The notes: a model not told the origin generated them from the sequence alone. DNA of 22,260 nt from an uncultured Muribaculaceae bacterium (GCA_910584735.1 CAJUBM010000040.1:1-22260), one strand, 5' to 3'. Numbered from the stretch's first letter, positions 7,712-15,999 are shown. Numbers and translations are program-made.

Positions 7712-8701
7712 TCATGGAACGGTACGCAGCCATGTCTGGCGCAGAACCAGCTCCAATAAGAAAAGTCCTAACGCGGCCAAGGCCCAAGGCAGATAGCAAT
7801 CTTCCGTATGGGAGAAATGGCGCACGTCAATCTCGGATGTCTCCAGCCGGTCAATCTCGGCAAATATCTCTGAGAGAACCTTGTTGCCGGTGGCTCTGAA
7901 ATACTTACCGCCGGTGATTGACGAAATCTGCTTGAGGGTTGTCTCGTCTATCACAACGGGCTGGGGAACGAACTCTATGCGTCCGAACATATTAATCTGC
8001 GGATATGGAGCCGTGCCGTTGGTGCCGATACCTATGGTATATACCTTTATCCCCTCTTTCAATGCGATTTCCGCCGCCATCAACGGGGAGACTATGCCCG
8101 TATTGTTCGATCCGTCGGTAAGCAACACTATGCTTTTTGATTTCGCCTTGCCGTCTTTGATACGGTTTATCGAAGTGGCCAGACCGTCACCGATGGCTGT
8201 GCCGTCCTCAAGCATCTCACGGTTGAGTGCTTCGACATAGTTCATCAATGTAGCGCGGTCAGTCGTCATAGGCACTCCCGTAAAGGCTTCGCCGGCAAAG
8301 ACCACGAGCCCCATATTATCGTTCTCACGCCCGTTGATGAATTTTGAGGCAATCTTCTTGGCGGCTTCCAGGCGGTCAGGCTTGAAATCACGGGCAAGCA
8401 TAGAGGAGGATATGTCAAGGGCGATCACCATGTCCGTTCCCTCAGTCTTGGAGGTTGACCATGCGTCTGAGCTCTGCGGGCGCGCCAGGACGATGATAAC
8501 GCACCCAAGGGCGGCCATACGTAAGACGAACAGAGCATGAAGACCATATTGCCTCAATGGACGTCCCATCTTTGCAAACGGCCCGGAAACGGTTGACATC
8601 CCTAAGGATGGATAAGCATCGCGATGGCGGAATATATACCAGGCCACAAGGGGGATATATATCAAAAAAAGCCAGAGAAGTCCAGGATGTGCTAACTGCA
8701 T
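7712..8701 (-). CDS. batA: BatA: VWA-domain membrane protein
   Basis: This 329-aa protein has a transmembrane segment near the N terminus (about 7-24), another at about 54-73, and a VWA domain (about 88-285). The MIDAS triad is intact (D96, S98, S100; DISSS), as is LTDGSN later. A final hydrophobic helix (about 304-320) closes it. The NMFGRIEFVPQPVVIDETTLKQI segment is typical of the BatA side of the family. Its start overlaps the stop of the upstream membrane protein by one base (TGATG), so the two are translationally coupled. With BatB it is expected to form a hetero-oligomer at the inner membrane with the VWA domain in the periplasm. In B. fragilis the bat genes support aerotolerance, though the mechanism is not settled. 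Confidence 0.92.
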   Translation of the reverse strand: MQLAHPGLLWLFLIYIPLVAWYIFRHRDAYPSLGMSTVSGPFAKMGRPLRQYGLHALFVLRMAALGCVIIVLARPQSSDAWSTSKTEGTDMVIALDISSSMLARDFKPDRLEAAKKIASKFINGRENDNMGLVVFAGEAFTGVPMTTDRATLMNYVEALNREMLEDGTAIGDGLATSINRIKDGKAKSKSIVLLTDGSNNTGIVSPLMAAEIALKEGIKVYTIGIGTNGTAPYPQINMFGRIEFVPQPVVIDETTLKQISSITGGKYFRATGNKVLSEIFAEIDRLETSEIDVRHFSHTEDCYLPWALAALGLFLLELVLRQTWLRTVP

Positions 8702-9696
8702 CAGAATCCCTCCTTTCCTTTTTGTGAATCACTCTGTGAAGATTCTCCGTCAGGCGCCTCGGGGGCCGGACGGGTTTCCTCCACGAATTGTAACGCGTTA
8801 TTATAAGCACGGAGATTATCGTCGGGAAGAGGACGCACCTTCGCGAATTTAACGAAATCGGCAATCTGCAGAATATCCTTCATGTGGCGGTTAGGCCGTT
8901 TGGTAGCCTCGTTCCCCGAAAGTACACGTACAATCTCTGTGGAAGTCATCTCCATCGCGTTTATACCGAACCGTTCCTGGAGATAGTCGCGAAGAATATC
9001 AATCAGTATGGTATAGTATTCCTTCTCCAGACCGCGTTCAATTAGGCCATCCTCGCGCAGAGCCTGCAAGCGCTTCATCGCCAGTTCGTAAGGAGGAATA
9101 CGTTTTTTCTGCGGAAGTATGTTGACCTCCACCTTGCGTGTGAGAATCAGATAGGCGCATATTCCTCCGGCCACGACAAGCAGCCCGACGAGAATCCATA
9201 CCCAATAGTCTGTAATCCAGTCAGGCAGGAAATCATACCACCGGCTCTCGAACTCTATGGGGGGAGCGATGGGATTAATATCCTTCATCGCGCTCACATC
9301 AACAGGATTCACCTTCAAGGTAAGGGCGTTGGAACGCACGGTGTCCCTCCCGGATACGAGATAGAACGGAGGTATAGTGTAGACCCCCGAATCAAACGAC
9401 TGGATTATCAAAGCACGTTTTATCTCACGCAGGCCGTTGCCTATAGAAGTGGTATCGCCATCGACCCAGTCAACCGGCTCTACCTGCGGGGGCATAGCTT
9501 TTTCGTCAAACATCAGCGTTGCCGGATTGGCCTCGCTATCAACAATGTCAAGCCTCACCGCCGTGACATTCCCCATTATAAGCTGTGTAGAATCCAACGA
9601 AGCCTTAACCGACAGTCCGGCAGCCTCCGCAGAAGGGAATGTCAGGCATAAAGCGCCTAATAGAATCAGTATATGTCGTTTGAGAATCAGTCTCAT
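8701..9696 (-). CDS. BatD-like membrane protein (DUF4381-like), moxR-bat cluster
   Basis: This 331-aa protein has a signal peptide (about 1-25, ILILLGALCLTFPSAEA), then a beta-rich ectodomain (about 26-150, with ESGVYTIPPFY-like strands: SFDSGVYTIPPFYL). One transmembrane helix (about 166-184, WVWILVGLLVVAGGICAYLIL) is followed by a cytoplasmic helical domain (about 200-310). The plan is like a shortened BatD, and its tail matches the BatD tail in pattern: ERGLEKEYYTILIDILRDYLQERFGI versus EEFYAELLRAMWGYLSDKLNI. The C terminus is low-complexity and acidic. It lies between the DUF58 protein and batA, the usual place for this gene in Bacteroidetes moxR clusters, and its stop overlaps the batA start by one base. 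Its biochemical role is unknown; I infer a membrane partner linking MoxR/DUF58 to the VWA proteins. Confidence 0.8.
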   Translation of the reverse strand: MRLILKRHILILLGALCLTFPSAEAAGLSVKASLDSTQLIMGNVTAVRLDIVDSEANPATLMFDEKAMPPQVEPVDWVDGDTTSIGNGLREIKRALIIQSFDSGVYTIPPFYLVSGRDTVRSNALTLKVNPVDVSAMKDINPIAPPIEFESRWYDFLPDWITDYWVWILVGLLVVAGGICAYLILTRKVEVNILPQKKRIPPYELAMKRLQALREDGLIERGLEKEYYTILIDILRDYLQERFGINAMEMTSTEIVRVLSGNEATKRPNRHMKDILQIADFVKFAKVRPLPDDNLRAYNNALQFVEETRPAPEAPDGESSQSDSQKGKEGF

Positions 9697-9801
9697 ATAT
9701 AAATCATGAAAAGTAAAGTCAAAGACTTACGCCCTATGTAGTGGATATGGGCTTCCGCACAGCTATAACAACGTCCTGGGATATCAATAATACCCGGGGA
9801 A

Positions 9802-10671
9802 TCAGATTCGTTTTTTGAAAAGGCCCATCAATGCCGCGACATAATCTTCATCTGTAGCGACCGAGCATGATTTCACACGGCATCTCTTCAAAGTATCGGT
9901 CATATGCTGCTGGCGGCCATACCACCACTTGGAATAAGCATCGCGCACCTTCCGCGATGAGGTATCGACCCACCGCATACCGCCCGTCTCAAGGTCGCAG
10001 ACACGCATAAGCCCTATATCGACCAGTTGCGTGTCACGCTTGTCGTAGACCTGTATGCCGAACACGTCGTGCTTGTTTGTGGCTATTGAAAGTGCCTTGT
10101 AATAATCCTGCGAATCAATGAAGTCTGAGATAAGGAATGTGGTGCAACGTTTCTTCAACGCATCGGTGAAATAGCGCAGCACCGCTCCTATATCAGTTCC
10201 CCGGCTTTCAGGGGTAAAGTCAAGAAGTTCCCGGATAATGAACAAGATATGCTTGCGCCCCTTCTTGGGCGGTATAAACTTCTCCACCTTGTCGGAGAAA
10301 AAGATAACCCCGATTTTGTCGTTGTTCTGAATTGCTGAGAAAGCGAGTGTGGCCGCAATCTCGGCTATCATTTCGCGCTTCTGTTCCCCTACCGCGCCGA
10401 AAAGCCTCGACCCGCTGACATCCACAAGCAGCATCACCGTGAGCTCGCGTTCCTCCTCATAGACCTTGATATAAGGATGATTGTGGCGGGCGGTGACGTT
10501 CCAGTCTATATCGCGGATGTCATCTCCATACTGGTACTCACGCACTTCCGAGAAAGTCATACCACGTCCCTTGAAGGCCGAATGGTATTCACCCGCGAAG
10601 ATGTTCTGTGAAAGCCCACGGGTCTTGATTTCTATTTTTCTTACTTTTTTAAGAAGTTCGTTAGCGTCCAT
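9802..10671 (-). CDS. DUF58 VWA-like protein in the moxR cluster
   Basis: This 289-aa cytoplasmic protein has no signal peptide or membrane segment. It shows the DUF58 hallmark REYQYGDDIRDIDWNVTARHN (about residues 44-64), followed by a VWA-like core with DVSGS (84-88) fitting the metal-ion-dependent adhesion site. Later strands include FLISDFIDS and a DVFGIQVYDKRD segment. Genes for DUF58 proteins almost always sit directly beside a MoxR ATPase, as here, with a 37-base gap downstream of MoxR. The pair probably acts like the RavA/ViaA system, with the ATPase remodelling targets through the VWA partner. A 105-base gap precedes the next gene, wider than elsewhere in the cluster, but I see no convincing promoter in it. 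Confidence 0.9.
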   Translation of the reverse strand: MDANELLKKVRKIEIKTRGLSQNIFAGEYHSAFKGRGMTFSEVREYQYGDDIRDIDWNVTARHNHPYIKVYEEERELTVMLLVDVSGSRLFGAVGEQKREMIAEIAATLAFSAIQNNDKIGVIFFSDKVEKFIPPKKGRKHILFIIRELLDFTPESRGTDIGAVLRYFTDALKKRCTTFLISDFIDSQDYYKALSIATNKHDVFGIQVYDKRDTQLVDIGLMRVCDLETGGMRWVDTSSRKVRDAYSKWWYGRQQHMTDTLKRCRVKSCSVATDEDYVAALMGLFKKRI

Positions 10672-10708
10672 TTCTTATAAAGATGGTGGAAGTATGGCGA
10701 TGGCGGCA

Positions 10709-11704
10709 TCAGGGCACGACCACCTTGTCAAGTATCTCAGAGATTATCTCATCGGCACTGATATTGTTGGCCTCGGCCTCATATGTGAGCCCGATACGGT
10801 GGCGGAGAACGTCATGGCATACAGCGCGCACGTCTTCAGGGATAACATACCCGCGCTGGCGCAGGAAGGCATACGCCTTGGCCGCACGGGCCAGCGAGAT
10901 TGACGCACGGGGGGAGGCTCCGAAGGAGATGATGCTCTGGAGGTCGGCCAGACCGTAGTCTGCCGGGAAACGGGTCGCGAATACGATGTCAACTATATAT
11001 CGCTCGATTTTCTCGTCAATGTAAATCTGCTCCACAATCTGCTGGGCCTCGATAATCTCATGCGGTTTCAGCAACGGACGCACCGCCGGACGGCGGCTTG
11101 ACAGATTCTGGCGGATAATCAGCTTCTCCTCATCGCGCGAGGGGTAACCGATTACGACCTTCAACAGGAAACGGTCTACCTGGGCCTCAGGAAGCGGATA
11201 GGTACCTTCCTGCTCGATAGGGTTCTGCGTGGCCATTACGAGGAAAGGCTCGTCAAGAGGGAAGGTTGAATCACCAATCGTTACCTGGCGCTCCTGCATG
11301 GCCTCGAGGAGGGCTGACTGCACTTTCGCCGGAGCACGGTTGATTTCGTCAGCCAGCACGAAATTTGCAAAGATAGGGCCTTTCTTCACCTGGAACTGCT
11401 CCGACTTAACGGAGTATACCATCGTACCAAGCACATCGGCCGGCAACAGGTCAGGGGTGAACTGGATACGGCTGTACTTGGCATCTATAAGCTGCGAAAG
11501 CGTCTTGATAGCCAAAGTCTTGGCAAGACCGGGTACGCCTTCAAGCAGCACATGGCCGTTTGAAAGAAGTGCTATGAGAAGGGATTCCACAAGATGTTTC
11601 TGCCCTACGATAGCCTGATCCATTCCCTGCACGATGAGGCTCACAAAATTGTTCTTGCTCGCCACAAGGTCGTTTAACTCTCTGATATTTACCGAATCAC
11701 TCAT
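10709..11704 (-). CDS. MoxR-family AAA+ ATPase
   Basis: This 331-aa AAA+ ATPase has Walker A GVPGLAKT (about residues 56-63), Walker B FVLADE (115-120) and the MoxR-typical MATQNPIEQEGTYPLPEAQVDRF stretch, which carries the sensor 1 Asn. The C-terminal lid helices (about 240-325) include SFGASPRASISLARAAKAYAFL. It is expected to hydrolyse ATP and act as a chaperone or activator for the VWA proteins encoded downstream, and it leads the operon. The ATG at 11702-11704 is chosen because the longer reading begins at a TTG 39 bases upstream and adds residues that are not conserved-looking. A leader of about 145 nt precedes it, with a strong hairpin near its 5' end. Gene naming in this family is loose, so no symbol is assigned. 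Confidence 0.93.
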   Translation of the reverse strand: MSDSVNIRELNDLVASKNNFVSLIVQGMDQAIVGQKHLVESLLIALLSNGHVLLEGVPGLAKTLAIKTLSQLIDAKYSRIQFTPDLLPADVLGTMVYSVKSEQFQVKKGPIFANFVLADEINRAPAKVQSALLEAMQERQVTIGDSTFPLDEPFLVMATQNPIEQEGTYPLPEAQVDRFLLKVVIGYPSRDEEKLIIRQNLSSRRPAVRPLLKPHEIIEAQQIVEQIYIDEKIERYIVDIVFATRFPADYGLADLQSIISFGASPRASISLARAAKAYAFLRQRGYVIPEDVRAVCHDVLRHRIGLTYEAEANNISADEIISEILDKVVVP

Positions 11705-11821
11705 AGTGAAGTTGTTAAAGCATATATAGGTTAACGTCCGCAATATCCACAGAAAGGAATCATAGCATTTCGGAAGAAAATTACGGCGTTCTCCGATGTG
11801 TTACACATTTGTTCAACAGAT

Positions 11822-11864
11822 GGGGTGCGGGCTGTCCCTGCACCCCAATCCATGTGCAAAAGTA
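11822..11864 (-). promoter_or_regulatory. Promoter and 5' hairpin for the moxR-bat operon
   Basis: On the minus strand TACTTTTG (11857-11864) is a perfect -7 box. The -33 element is not obvious at the usual distance; a TTTG lies only 14 nt upstream. A few bases past the predicted start is a strong stem: GGGGTGC/GCACCCC with an inner GGG/CCC and one bulge (11822-11846). The same hairpin could serve as terminator for the CNNM-type gene, whose stop is 124 bases upstream of it. An AT-rich tract fills 11890-11960. Confidence 0.5.
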
Positions 11865-11970
11865 GAAAATTCAACCGCCAAATGTGAAAACCAAGTGTTA
11901 ATTTTATCTATTAATCCTAAACCTCTATTAATAATTAAAGATTTTTAATCGGATTACACACAGGGGGTAT

Positions 11971-13020
11971 CTATCTTTCAACGTTTTTCACAACAGTAAG
12001 GTTTGACGCATACGATTTTCGCCGCGCCACTTCCTGCATATCAGGGGCGGAATCGCACTCATCAACGATTTCCACACCGAGCATCGTCTCGATAACATCC
12101 TCCATTGTCACTATTCCGCGCATGCAACCATATTCATCCACAATCACTGAAATATGTTCCTTATGCTCGAGCATGGCCTTCCATATTTCCGAGACGCTTT
12201 CCTCTTCGCGGAAGCAAAGGATGGGCCTCACTACCGAGGCAACGGAATCATCGCCCTGGCCGCAACATAATTTCTCAAGCACAGAAGATCTCAGCACATA
12301 GCCGCATACATACTCTCTCTGCTCCCTATATACCGGGATACGCGAATAAGACGAGAGCGATGAATCGGCATGGAATTGATTTACGGAGGTAGATTCGGGA
12401 ACTGAGGCCACCACGATATACGGCGTCATAATCTCCTCAGCCTTCACGTTTTCCAGTTTTAGGAAATTACGGATTATCTGGCTCTCCTGAGGCTGGAATA
12501 CGCCTTCCTCCTCTCCCACTCCGACCATGGCCGCCACTTCTTCACGACTCACAGTAAGGGGCTGTATCTTAGGGGCGAAACAACGCGTGAGAAGTTCCGA
12601 CAGCCACACCAACGGATAAGTGACAAATATTAGAACCCTGATTATCTTAGCCGAAGGCATCGCAAGTTCTCTCCAATAAGAAGCCCCTATTGTCTTGGGG
12701 ATAATCTCGGATAATACGAGTATAAGTAGTGTGAGGACTGCGGATATTATTCCGAAATAAGCCTCGCCGAATACTTTGACCGATTCAGAGCCCACACCTG
12801 CGGCACCGATGGTATGTGCAACGGTGTTTAACGAGAGTATAGCCGCCACCGGCCGGTCTATATTGGTCTTATAGCGCATCATGAGGGACGCACTCTTAGC
12901 GCCCTGGCTCTCTTTCATAGAGATAAACGAGACAGGAGTAGACAACAGCACGGCTTCCAGGACAGAACACAGGAAAGAGAGCGCCAAAGCGCCGAAAAGG
13001 TATAACAGTATTAATTCCAT
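11971..13020 (-). CDS. CNNM/CorC-type membrane protein with CBS pair
   Basis: This 349-aa protein has an N-terminal DUF21 (CNNM) membrane domain (about 1-150) with four hydrophobic segments, starting MELILLYLFGALALSFLCSVLEAVLLSTP and including the signature LSEIIPKTIGASY. Two CBS domains follow (about 185-315; EEIMTPYIVVASVPESTSV and VSEIWKAMLEHKEHISVIVDEYGCMRGIVTMEDVIETMLG). Relatives move or regulate Mg2+/Co2+ or contribute to metal resistance, often annotated as hemolysin-like; CBS pairs usually bind adenosine nucleotides. It ends about 35 residues after the second CBS domain. It therefore lacks the C-terminal CorC/HlyC transporter-associated domain seen in longer members (about 420-440 aa). 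I see no sign of a frameshift, so it appears to be a natural short form. The start ATG at 13018-13020 places the first hydrophobic helix at the N terminus. Confidence 0.88.
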   Translation of the reverse strand: MELILLYLFGALALSFLCSVLEAVLLSTPVSFISMKESQGAKSASLMMRYKTNIDRPVAAILSLNTVAHTIGAAGVGSESVKVFGEAYFGIISAVLTLLILVLSEIIPKTIGASYWRELAMPSAKIIRVLIFVTYPLVWLSELLTRCFAPKIQPLTVSREEVAAMVGVGEEEGVFQPQESQIIRNFLKLENVKAEEIMTPYIVVASVPESTSVNQFHADSSLSSYSRIPVYREQREYVCGYVLRSSVLEKLCCGQGDDSVASVVRPILCFREEESVSEIWKAMLEHKEHISVIVDEYGCMRGIVTMEDVIETMLGVEIVDECDSAPDMQEVARRKSYASNLTVVKNVER

Positions 13021-13155
13021 GAATAGTTTTTGAATGTAATATTATGACGTCAGCGCTCTCACATACATTATGTGCGAGAACAGACCGAGCGTTTAGAATG
13101 ATTATTGATTTAGATTCTGTTACAATAAAGTGCAACAGAGCGCAGTGACAGACTG

Positions 13156-13479
13156 CTATTCACGGAATACGCAGAACACATTTCTCGGAATGGTTCTGAA
13201 TTTAAATATCTTATGGTTATATAGCGGCTTAAGTATCCGTTTACCACCATCGACAAACGTAATACGTCGAAGAAAGATACTGCGAAGTATACGTGGAGCC
13301 TTGTGAGAATGTAGCACTGCTGCAACCATCCCCTCATCGTCCATATCATTGGCCGGCGACACCTCCGCCATACCGTCGGCATCAAAGATCTCAATGCCGC
13401 AACCCTCTTCCGGCGCCGAGGACACGAATGTCAGCGCCAGCGCCAAAGAAGCCAATAGAGATACAATGAATGGATGCAT
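13156..13479 (-). CDS. Small predicted secreted hypothetical protein
   Basis: This 107-aa protein starts with a convincing signal peptide (about 1-22, HPFIVSLLASLALALTFVSSA), then an acidic stretch containing EEGCGIEIFDADG, and a basic C-terminal half (FLRRITFVDGGKRILKPLYNHKIF). I do not recognise a family. A promoter-like pair TTTG and AATCTTTG (20-nt spacer) lies just upstream. The -7 box ends only 5 bases before the ATG, so the transcript would be leaderless or nearly so, or the promoter serves the CNNM gene downstream. The gap to that gene is 135 bases, and it contains an imperfect hairpin (13056-13078). Being 107 codons with a signal peptide argues for a real gene, but there is no homology evidence. 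Confidence 0.5.
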   Translation of the reverse strand: MHPFIVSLLASLALALTFVSSAPEEGCGIEIFDADGMAEVSPANDMDDEGMVAAVLHSHKAPRILRSIFLRRITFVDGGKRILKPLYNHKIFKFRTIPRNVFCVFRE

Positions 13480-13484
13480 ATCTG

Positions 13485-13516
13485 CAAAGATTCGGAAAAA
13501 TAGTTGAAACTACAAA
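13485..13516 (-). promoter_or_regulatory. Promoter for the small secreted protein and/or the CNNM gene
   Basis: On the minus strand TTTG (13513-13516), a 20-nt spacer and AATCTTTG (13485-13492; first T of the consensus replaced by A) match the Bacteroidetes -33/-7 arrangement. Transcription would begin near 13480, at the start codon of the next ORF. Confidence 0.5.
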
Positions 13517-13528
13517 ATCGTAACGTCA

Positions 13529-14119
13529 TCACGGCTCGGTTTGTTCATCCCACGCCCTGTTGTCAAGACGGATTGACGATGATGAAGCTATACGGCCAAG
13601 AACCTTTCTTCGGGCGCATGCTATGCTTGGTGCTATGCCAGGAGGCAGCAAATCAATTGTAAGCCGCAACTCTCTTGAAAGTTCGGGATAAGGCTTGCAA
13701 ATCTTCTCTGCAAGATAAATCATCGCGGCACGGCAACTATCTTTTTCGGAGGGGAGAACCAGATGGCTAAGGCAGAAATCAAGGAAACGGATATTAGGTT
13801 CGCCCGGAGGTTCCAACTTCAACAGCAGCCCCAATATAAGTCCGCGCCTGACAGGAAGATCCTCCATCGCAAAACGACATATCGCATCATAATATGGGGA
13901 AAGGCACTCTCTGACAATCTCTTTACCGACATGTGAAAGCACCCAGGCACGGTTCATTATCTCATGAGGGTTCTCTGCACGGAACATTCGTTCCATCCAT
14001 TCCACCACCCGCGATGAGTCAGAAGCCAGACTCCAGGCAATACGCTTTATCTCATTCCCGGAAATTCTGCCACATAACTCATCATGTGCCATCTCTAACA
14101 TATAATCTATAACTTTCAC
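13529..14119 (-). CDS. HEAT-like repeat hypothetical protein
   Basis: This all-alpha cytoplasmic protein of about 196 aa has no signal peptide or membrane helix. The pattern NPHEIMNRAWVLSHVGKEIV and the later LAEKICKPYPELSRELRLTIDLLP resemble the Bacteroidetes family of small HEAT-repeat proteins related in shape to DNA alkylation-repair-type folds; no catalytic motif can be named. The C terminus SIACARRKVLGRI fits the end of that family. The start is uncertain: TTG at 14152, GTG at 14119 and ATGs at 14101 and 14092 are in frame. I prefer the GTG because the family begins just before the VIDYMLEMAH helix. The downstream flank of 49 bases before the secreted ORF carries that gene's promoter-like pair. 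The function is unknown. Confidence 0.65.
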   Translation of the reverse strand: MKVIDYMLEMAHDELCGRISGNEIKRIAWSLASDSSRVVEWMERMFRAENPHEIMNRAWVLSHVGKEIVRECLSPYYDAICRFAMEDLPVRRGLILGLLLKLEPPGEPNIRFLDFCLSHLVLPSEKDSCRAAMIYLAEKICKPYPELSRELRLTIDLLPPGIAPSIACARRKVLGRIASSSSIRLDNRAWDEQTEP

Positions 14120-14213
14120 AAAACAAACTTCACCACAAAAGCTGCTAAACAACTTTCATAGCGAAGTTCATTTACGAGTTTTCAACGAAGATATTTAATT
14201 CTCAAGAGACGTA

Positions 14214-15194
14214 TCAACGCAGACGCAACTTGGTGCCGGTGCGTAGTTTCGAGCTTGACTTTATGCCATTTAACTTGCATATCTGACGCACGGTCACGCC
14301 ATTGCGGGAGGCAATCTTGCTCAATGTGTCACCACGGCGCACGGTAGCATACGAGGTGGCCTTGGCTTTCGATGCCTTTGTGCCTTTGGCAGGGGCCGGA
14401 TGCGCGGCCTGGTATGCATGCTGATATTGCTGGTTGGCGGCAGGGTCGAAATTACGGGCCTGTTTGTAAGTTCGTTTGTCGAACGTATATGTGTCCGTAT
14501 GTACCGTCTGGTTGGGGAAGTCGAAAATTGCCGATGGATTTATAGGATAACCCATGAAGCGGGTTTCGAAATGGAGATGCGGGCCGGTGCTGCGTCCTGT
14601 ATTTCCACCAAGGGCTATAGGCTCACCCGCCTTTACATATTGGTCAGGCTTGACGAGGAATTTCGACAGGTGCCCGTAAACGGTTTCCAAGCCGTTGGGA
14701 TGGCGAACTATCACGTAATAGCCATAGCCCTTACGCTCGAAATTGGTAAGACGGATTCTGCCGTCAAAGGCAGCCCGGACGGTATCTCCGATATGGAGTT
14801 TGAGGTCGACGCCCTTATGCTCGCGCCGGAAGCGGGGACGGTAACCATAGGGGGAGGTCAGGTAGCCCGGAACCGGCATATGGAACTCGCTCACATCAAT
14901 CACATGGGTGTTTGGCACTTCTTTGCCGACATAAGCGTTCACACTACGTGAAGCCCAACCTTCGGTGTAGATGTCCAACTCAGGCTCATCCTCATCCTTG
15001 AACAGATTGTCAAGGAACTGCTTTGTCTCCTGCACAGAGACTTGGTTTCCAATATTTTCTTGTTTTGCTATCAGCGAAGAATGTTCACTTCGATGCGCGT
15101 TCGGAAGCCGGTAGCTCTGAGCATCAACCGAGAATGTCGAGGCCAACACAACCGCTGCAACCGCTAAATTCTTTAATATCTTGTTTTGAAGCAT
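14214..15194 (-). CDS. M23 (LytM) peptidase with C-terminal LysM
   Basis: This 326-aa secreted endopeptidase probably cleaves peptidoglycan cross-links. It has a signal peptide (about 1-25, ILKNLAVAAVVLASTFSVDA), a low-homology linker, and an M23 domain (about 105-225). Zinc ligands are visible: HKGVDL (HxxxD) and HLHFE (HxH), with the supporting YGHLSK. A LysM peptidoglycan-binding repeat occupies about 280-326 (YATVRRGDTLSKIASRNGVTVRQICKLNGI). The catalytic His and the metal-binding residues all appear present, so it is probably an active enzyme rather than a degenerate activator. The ATG at 15192-15194 is preferred over a TTG two codons earlier. It sits between ndk and the HEAT-like gene with 60-90-base gaps, so co-transcription is possible but not shown. 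Confidence 0.92.
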   Translation of the reverse strand: MLQNKILKNLAVAAVVLASTFSVDAQSYRLPNAHRSEHSSLIAKQENIGNQVSVQETKQFLDNLFKDEDEPELDIYTEGWASRSVNAYVGKEVPNTHVIDVSEFHMPVPGYLTSPYGYRPRFRREHKGVDLKLHIGDTVRAAFDGRIRLTNFERKGYGYYVIVRHPNGLETVYGHLSKFLVKPDQYVKAGEPIALGGNTGRSTGPHLHFETRFMGYPINPSAIFDFPNQTVHTDTYTFDKRTYKQARNFDPAANQQYQHAYQAAHPAPAKGTKASKAKATSYATVRRGDTLSKIASRNGVTVRQICKLNGIKSSSKLRTGTKLRLR

Positions 15195-15248
15195 AATCAA
15201 TTTATTGTTTCACATCCCGCCCGGATATTTCCCCGGCAGGCTTAAGGC

Positions 15249-15280
15249 CGAAGGCGCCTGTAAGCCGTCAGACGCCTTCG
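15249..15280 (-). terminator. Stem-loop after ndk
   Basis: A 12-bp stem (15249-15260 with 15269-15280) is perfect in minus-strand RNA apart from one G-U pair, with an 8-nt loop. One pair (15257/15272) is G-U only on the minus strand, which favours a structure formed in that transcript. No T run follows, so it may be a 3'-end stabiliser rather than an intrinsic terminator. Confidence 0.5.
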
Positions 15281-15287
15281 CGATAGA

Positions 15288-15755
15288 TTACCGGTTGATT
15301 TCGTCGGAAGCGTAGACTGCCGGCATCACCAACGGAGAGTAATCGAATATTTCTTCCGGGCGGAAGAAACGCGCCACTTCGACAGCGGCATTTTCCGGGG
15401 TGTCGGAAGCGTGTACTATATTCTCCTGCCCGCTCATGCCGAAATCACCACGTATGGTGCCCGGAGCGGCTTCACGCGAATTAGTGGCGCCGGTCATGGA
15501 ACGCACAACCTTTACGGCATCCAGTCCGCTGAGGGCTATAACAATCACGGGGGTAGCCATCATCGAGCGTAAAAGCGACGGGAAGAAAGGACGGTCAACC
15601 AGATGGGCGTAATGCTCACGCAGGATTTTCTCGTCAAGCTGCATCATCTTTATACCGGCTATGCGGAGACCTTTAAGTTCAAAACGGGAAAGAACTTTAC
15701 CGGCCAAAGCGCGCTGCACTGCCGAAGGTTTGAGAATTACGAGGGTTGTTTCCAT
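15288..15755 (-). CDS. ndk: Nucleoside diphosphate kinase
   Basis: This 155-aa enzyme transfers the gamma-phosphate from ATP to NDPs via a phospho-histidine. It shows LVILKPSAVQRALAG at the N terminus, the FFPSLLRSMMATPVIVIALSG helix and GATNSREAAPGTIRGDFG. The active-site NIVHASDT carries the catalytic His. The usual KPDAV is KPSAV here, a change at a position that also varies in other Bacteroidetes enzymes. The length suits the family. The start is the ATG at 15753-15755; a GTG one codon earlier is less likely. A promoter-like pair sits about 70 bases upstream and a stem-loop follows the stop, suggesting a single-gene unit. Confidence 0.95.
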   Translation of the reverse strand: METTLVILKPSAVQRALAGKVLSRFELKGLRIAGIKMMQLDEKILREHYAHLVDRPFFPSLLRSMMATPVIVIALSGLDAVKVVRSMTGATNSREAAPGTIRGDFGMSGQENIVHASDTPENAAVEVARFFRPEEIFDYSPLVMPAVYASDEINR

Positions 15756-15823
15756 CACGGTTTTTGTCAGAATTTATAGTGTTTGTCAGGTTGGATTCCG
15801 TTATTTTTCAGAATTCCGATGTG

Positions 15824-15855
15824 TAAAGTTACCCATTTTCGCCGTTTTCGGGAAA
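15824..15855 (-). promoter_or_regulatory. Promoter of ndk
   Basis: On the minus strand TAACTTTA (15824-15831; five of six consensus positions) lies 20 nt downstream of TTTC (15852-15855). The predicted start near 15818 leaves a leader of about 60 nt before the ndk ATG. Confidence 0.5.
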
Positions 15856-15962
15856 TTTCCGGCATTTAAATAATGCTAAAGAAATAGCACCAATCTTAAA
15901 CCGGGTCAGATATGTAACTGGCATACAGAAGGGTATATCCACAATATGTTTTACAACATAAA

Positions 15963-15999
15963 AACACATATTGCACACGTCTTAAACAGTTTGTGCAAT
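15963..15999 (-). terminator. Second, tandem terminator after the structured RNA
   Basis: An 8-bp perfect stem (15970-15977 with 15992-15999) has a 14-nt loop. On the minus strand it is followed by ATGTG and then TTTT (plus-strand A run from 15961). It lies just downstream of the first terminator and would back it up. Confidence 0.5.

Noticed and set aside
6920..7759. 279-codon plus-strand ORF opposite batB.
   Set aside because: It has no domain pattern and lies antisense to the intact VWA gene, so it is a shadow frame.
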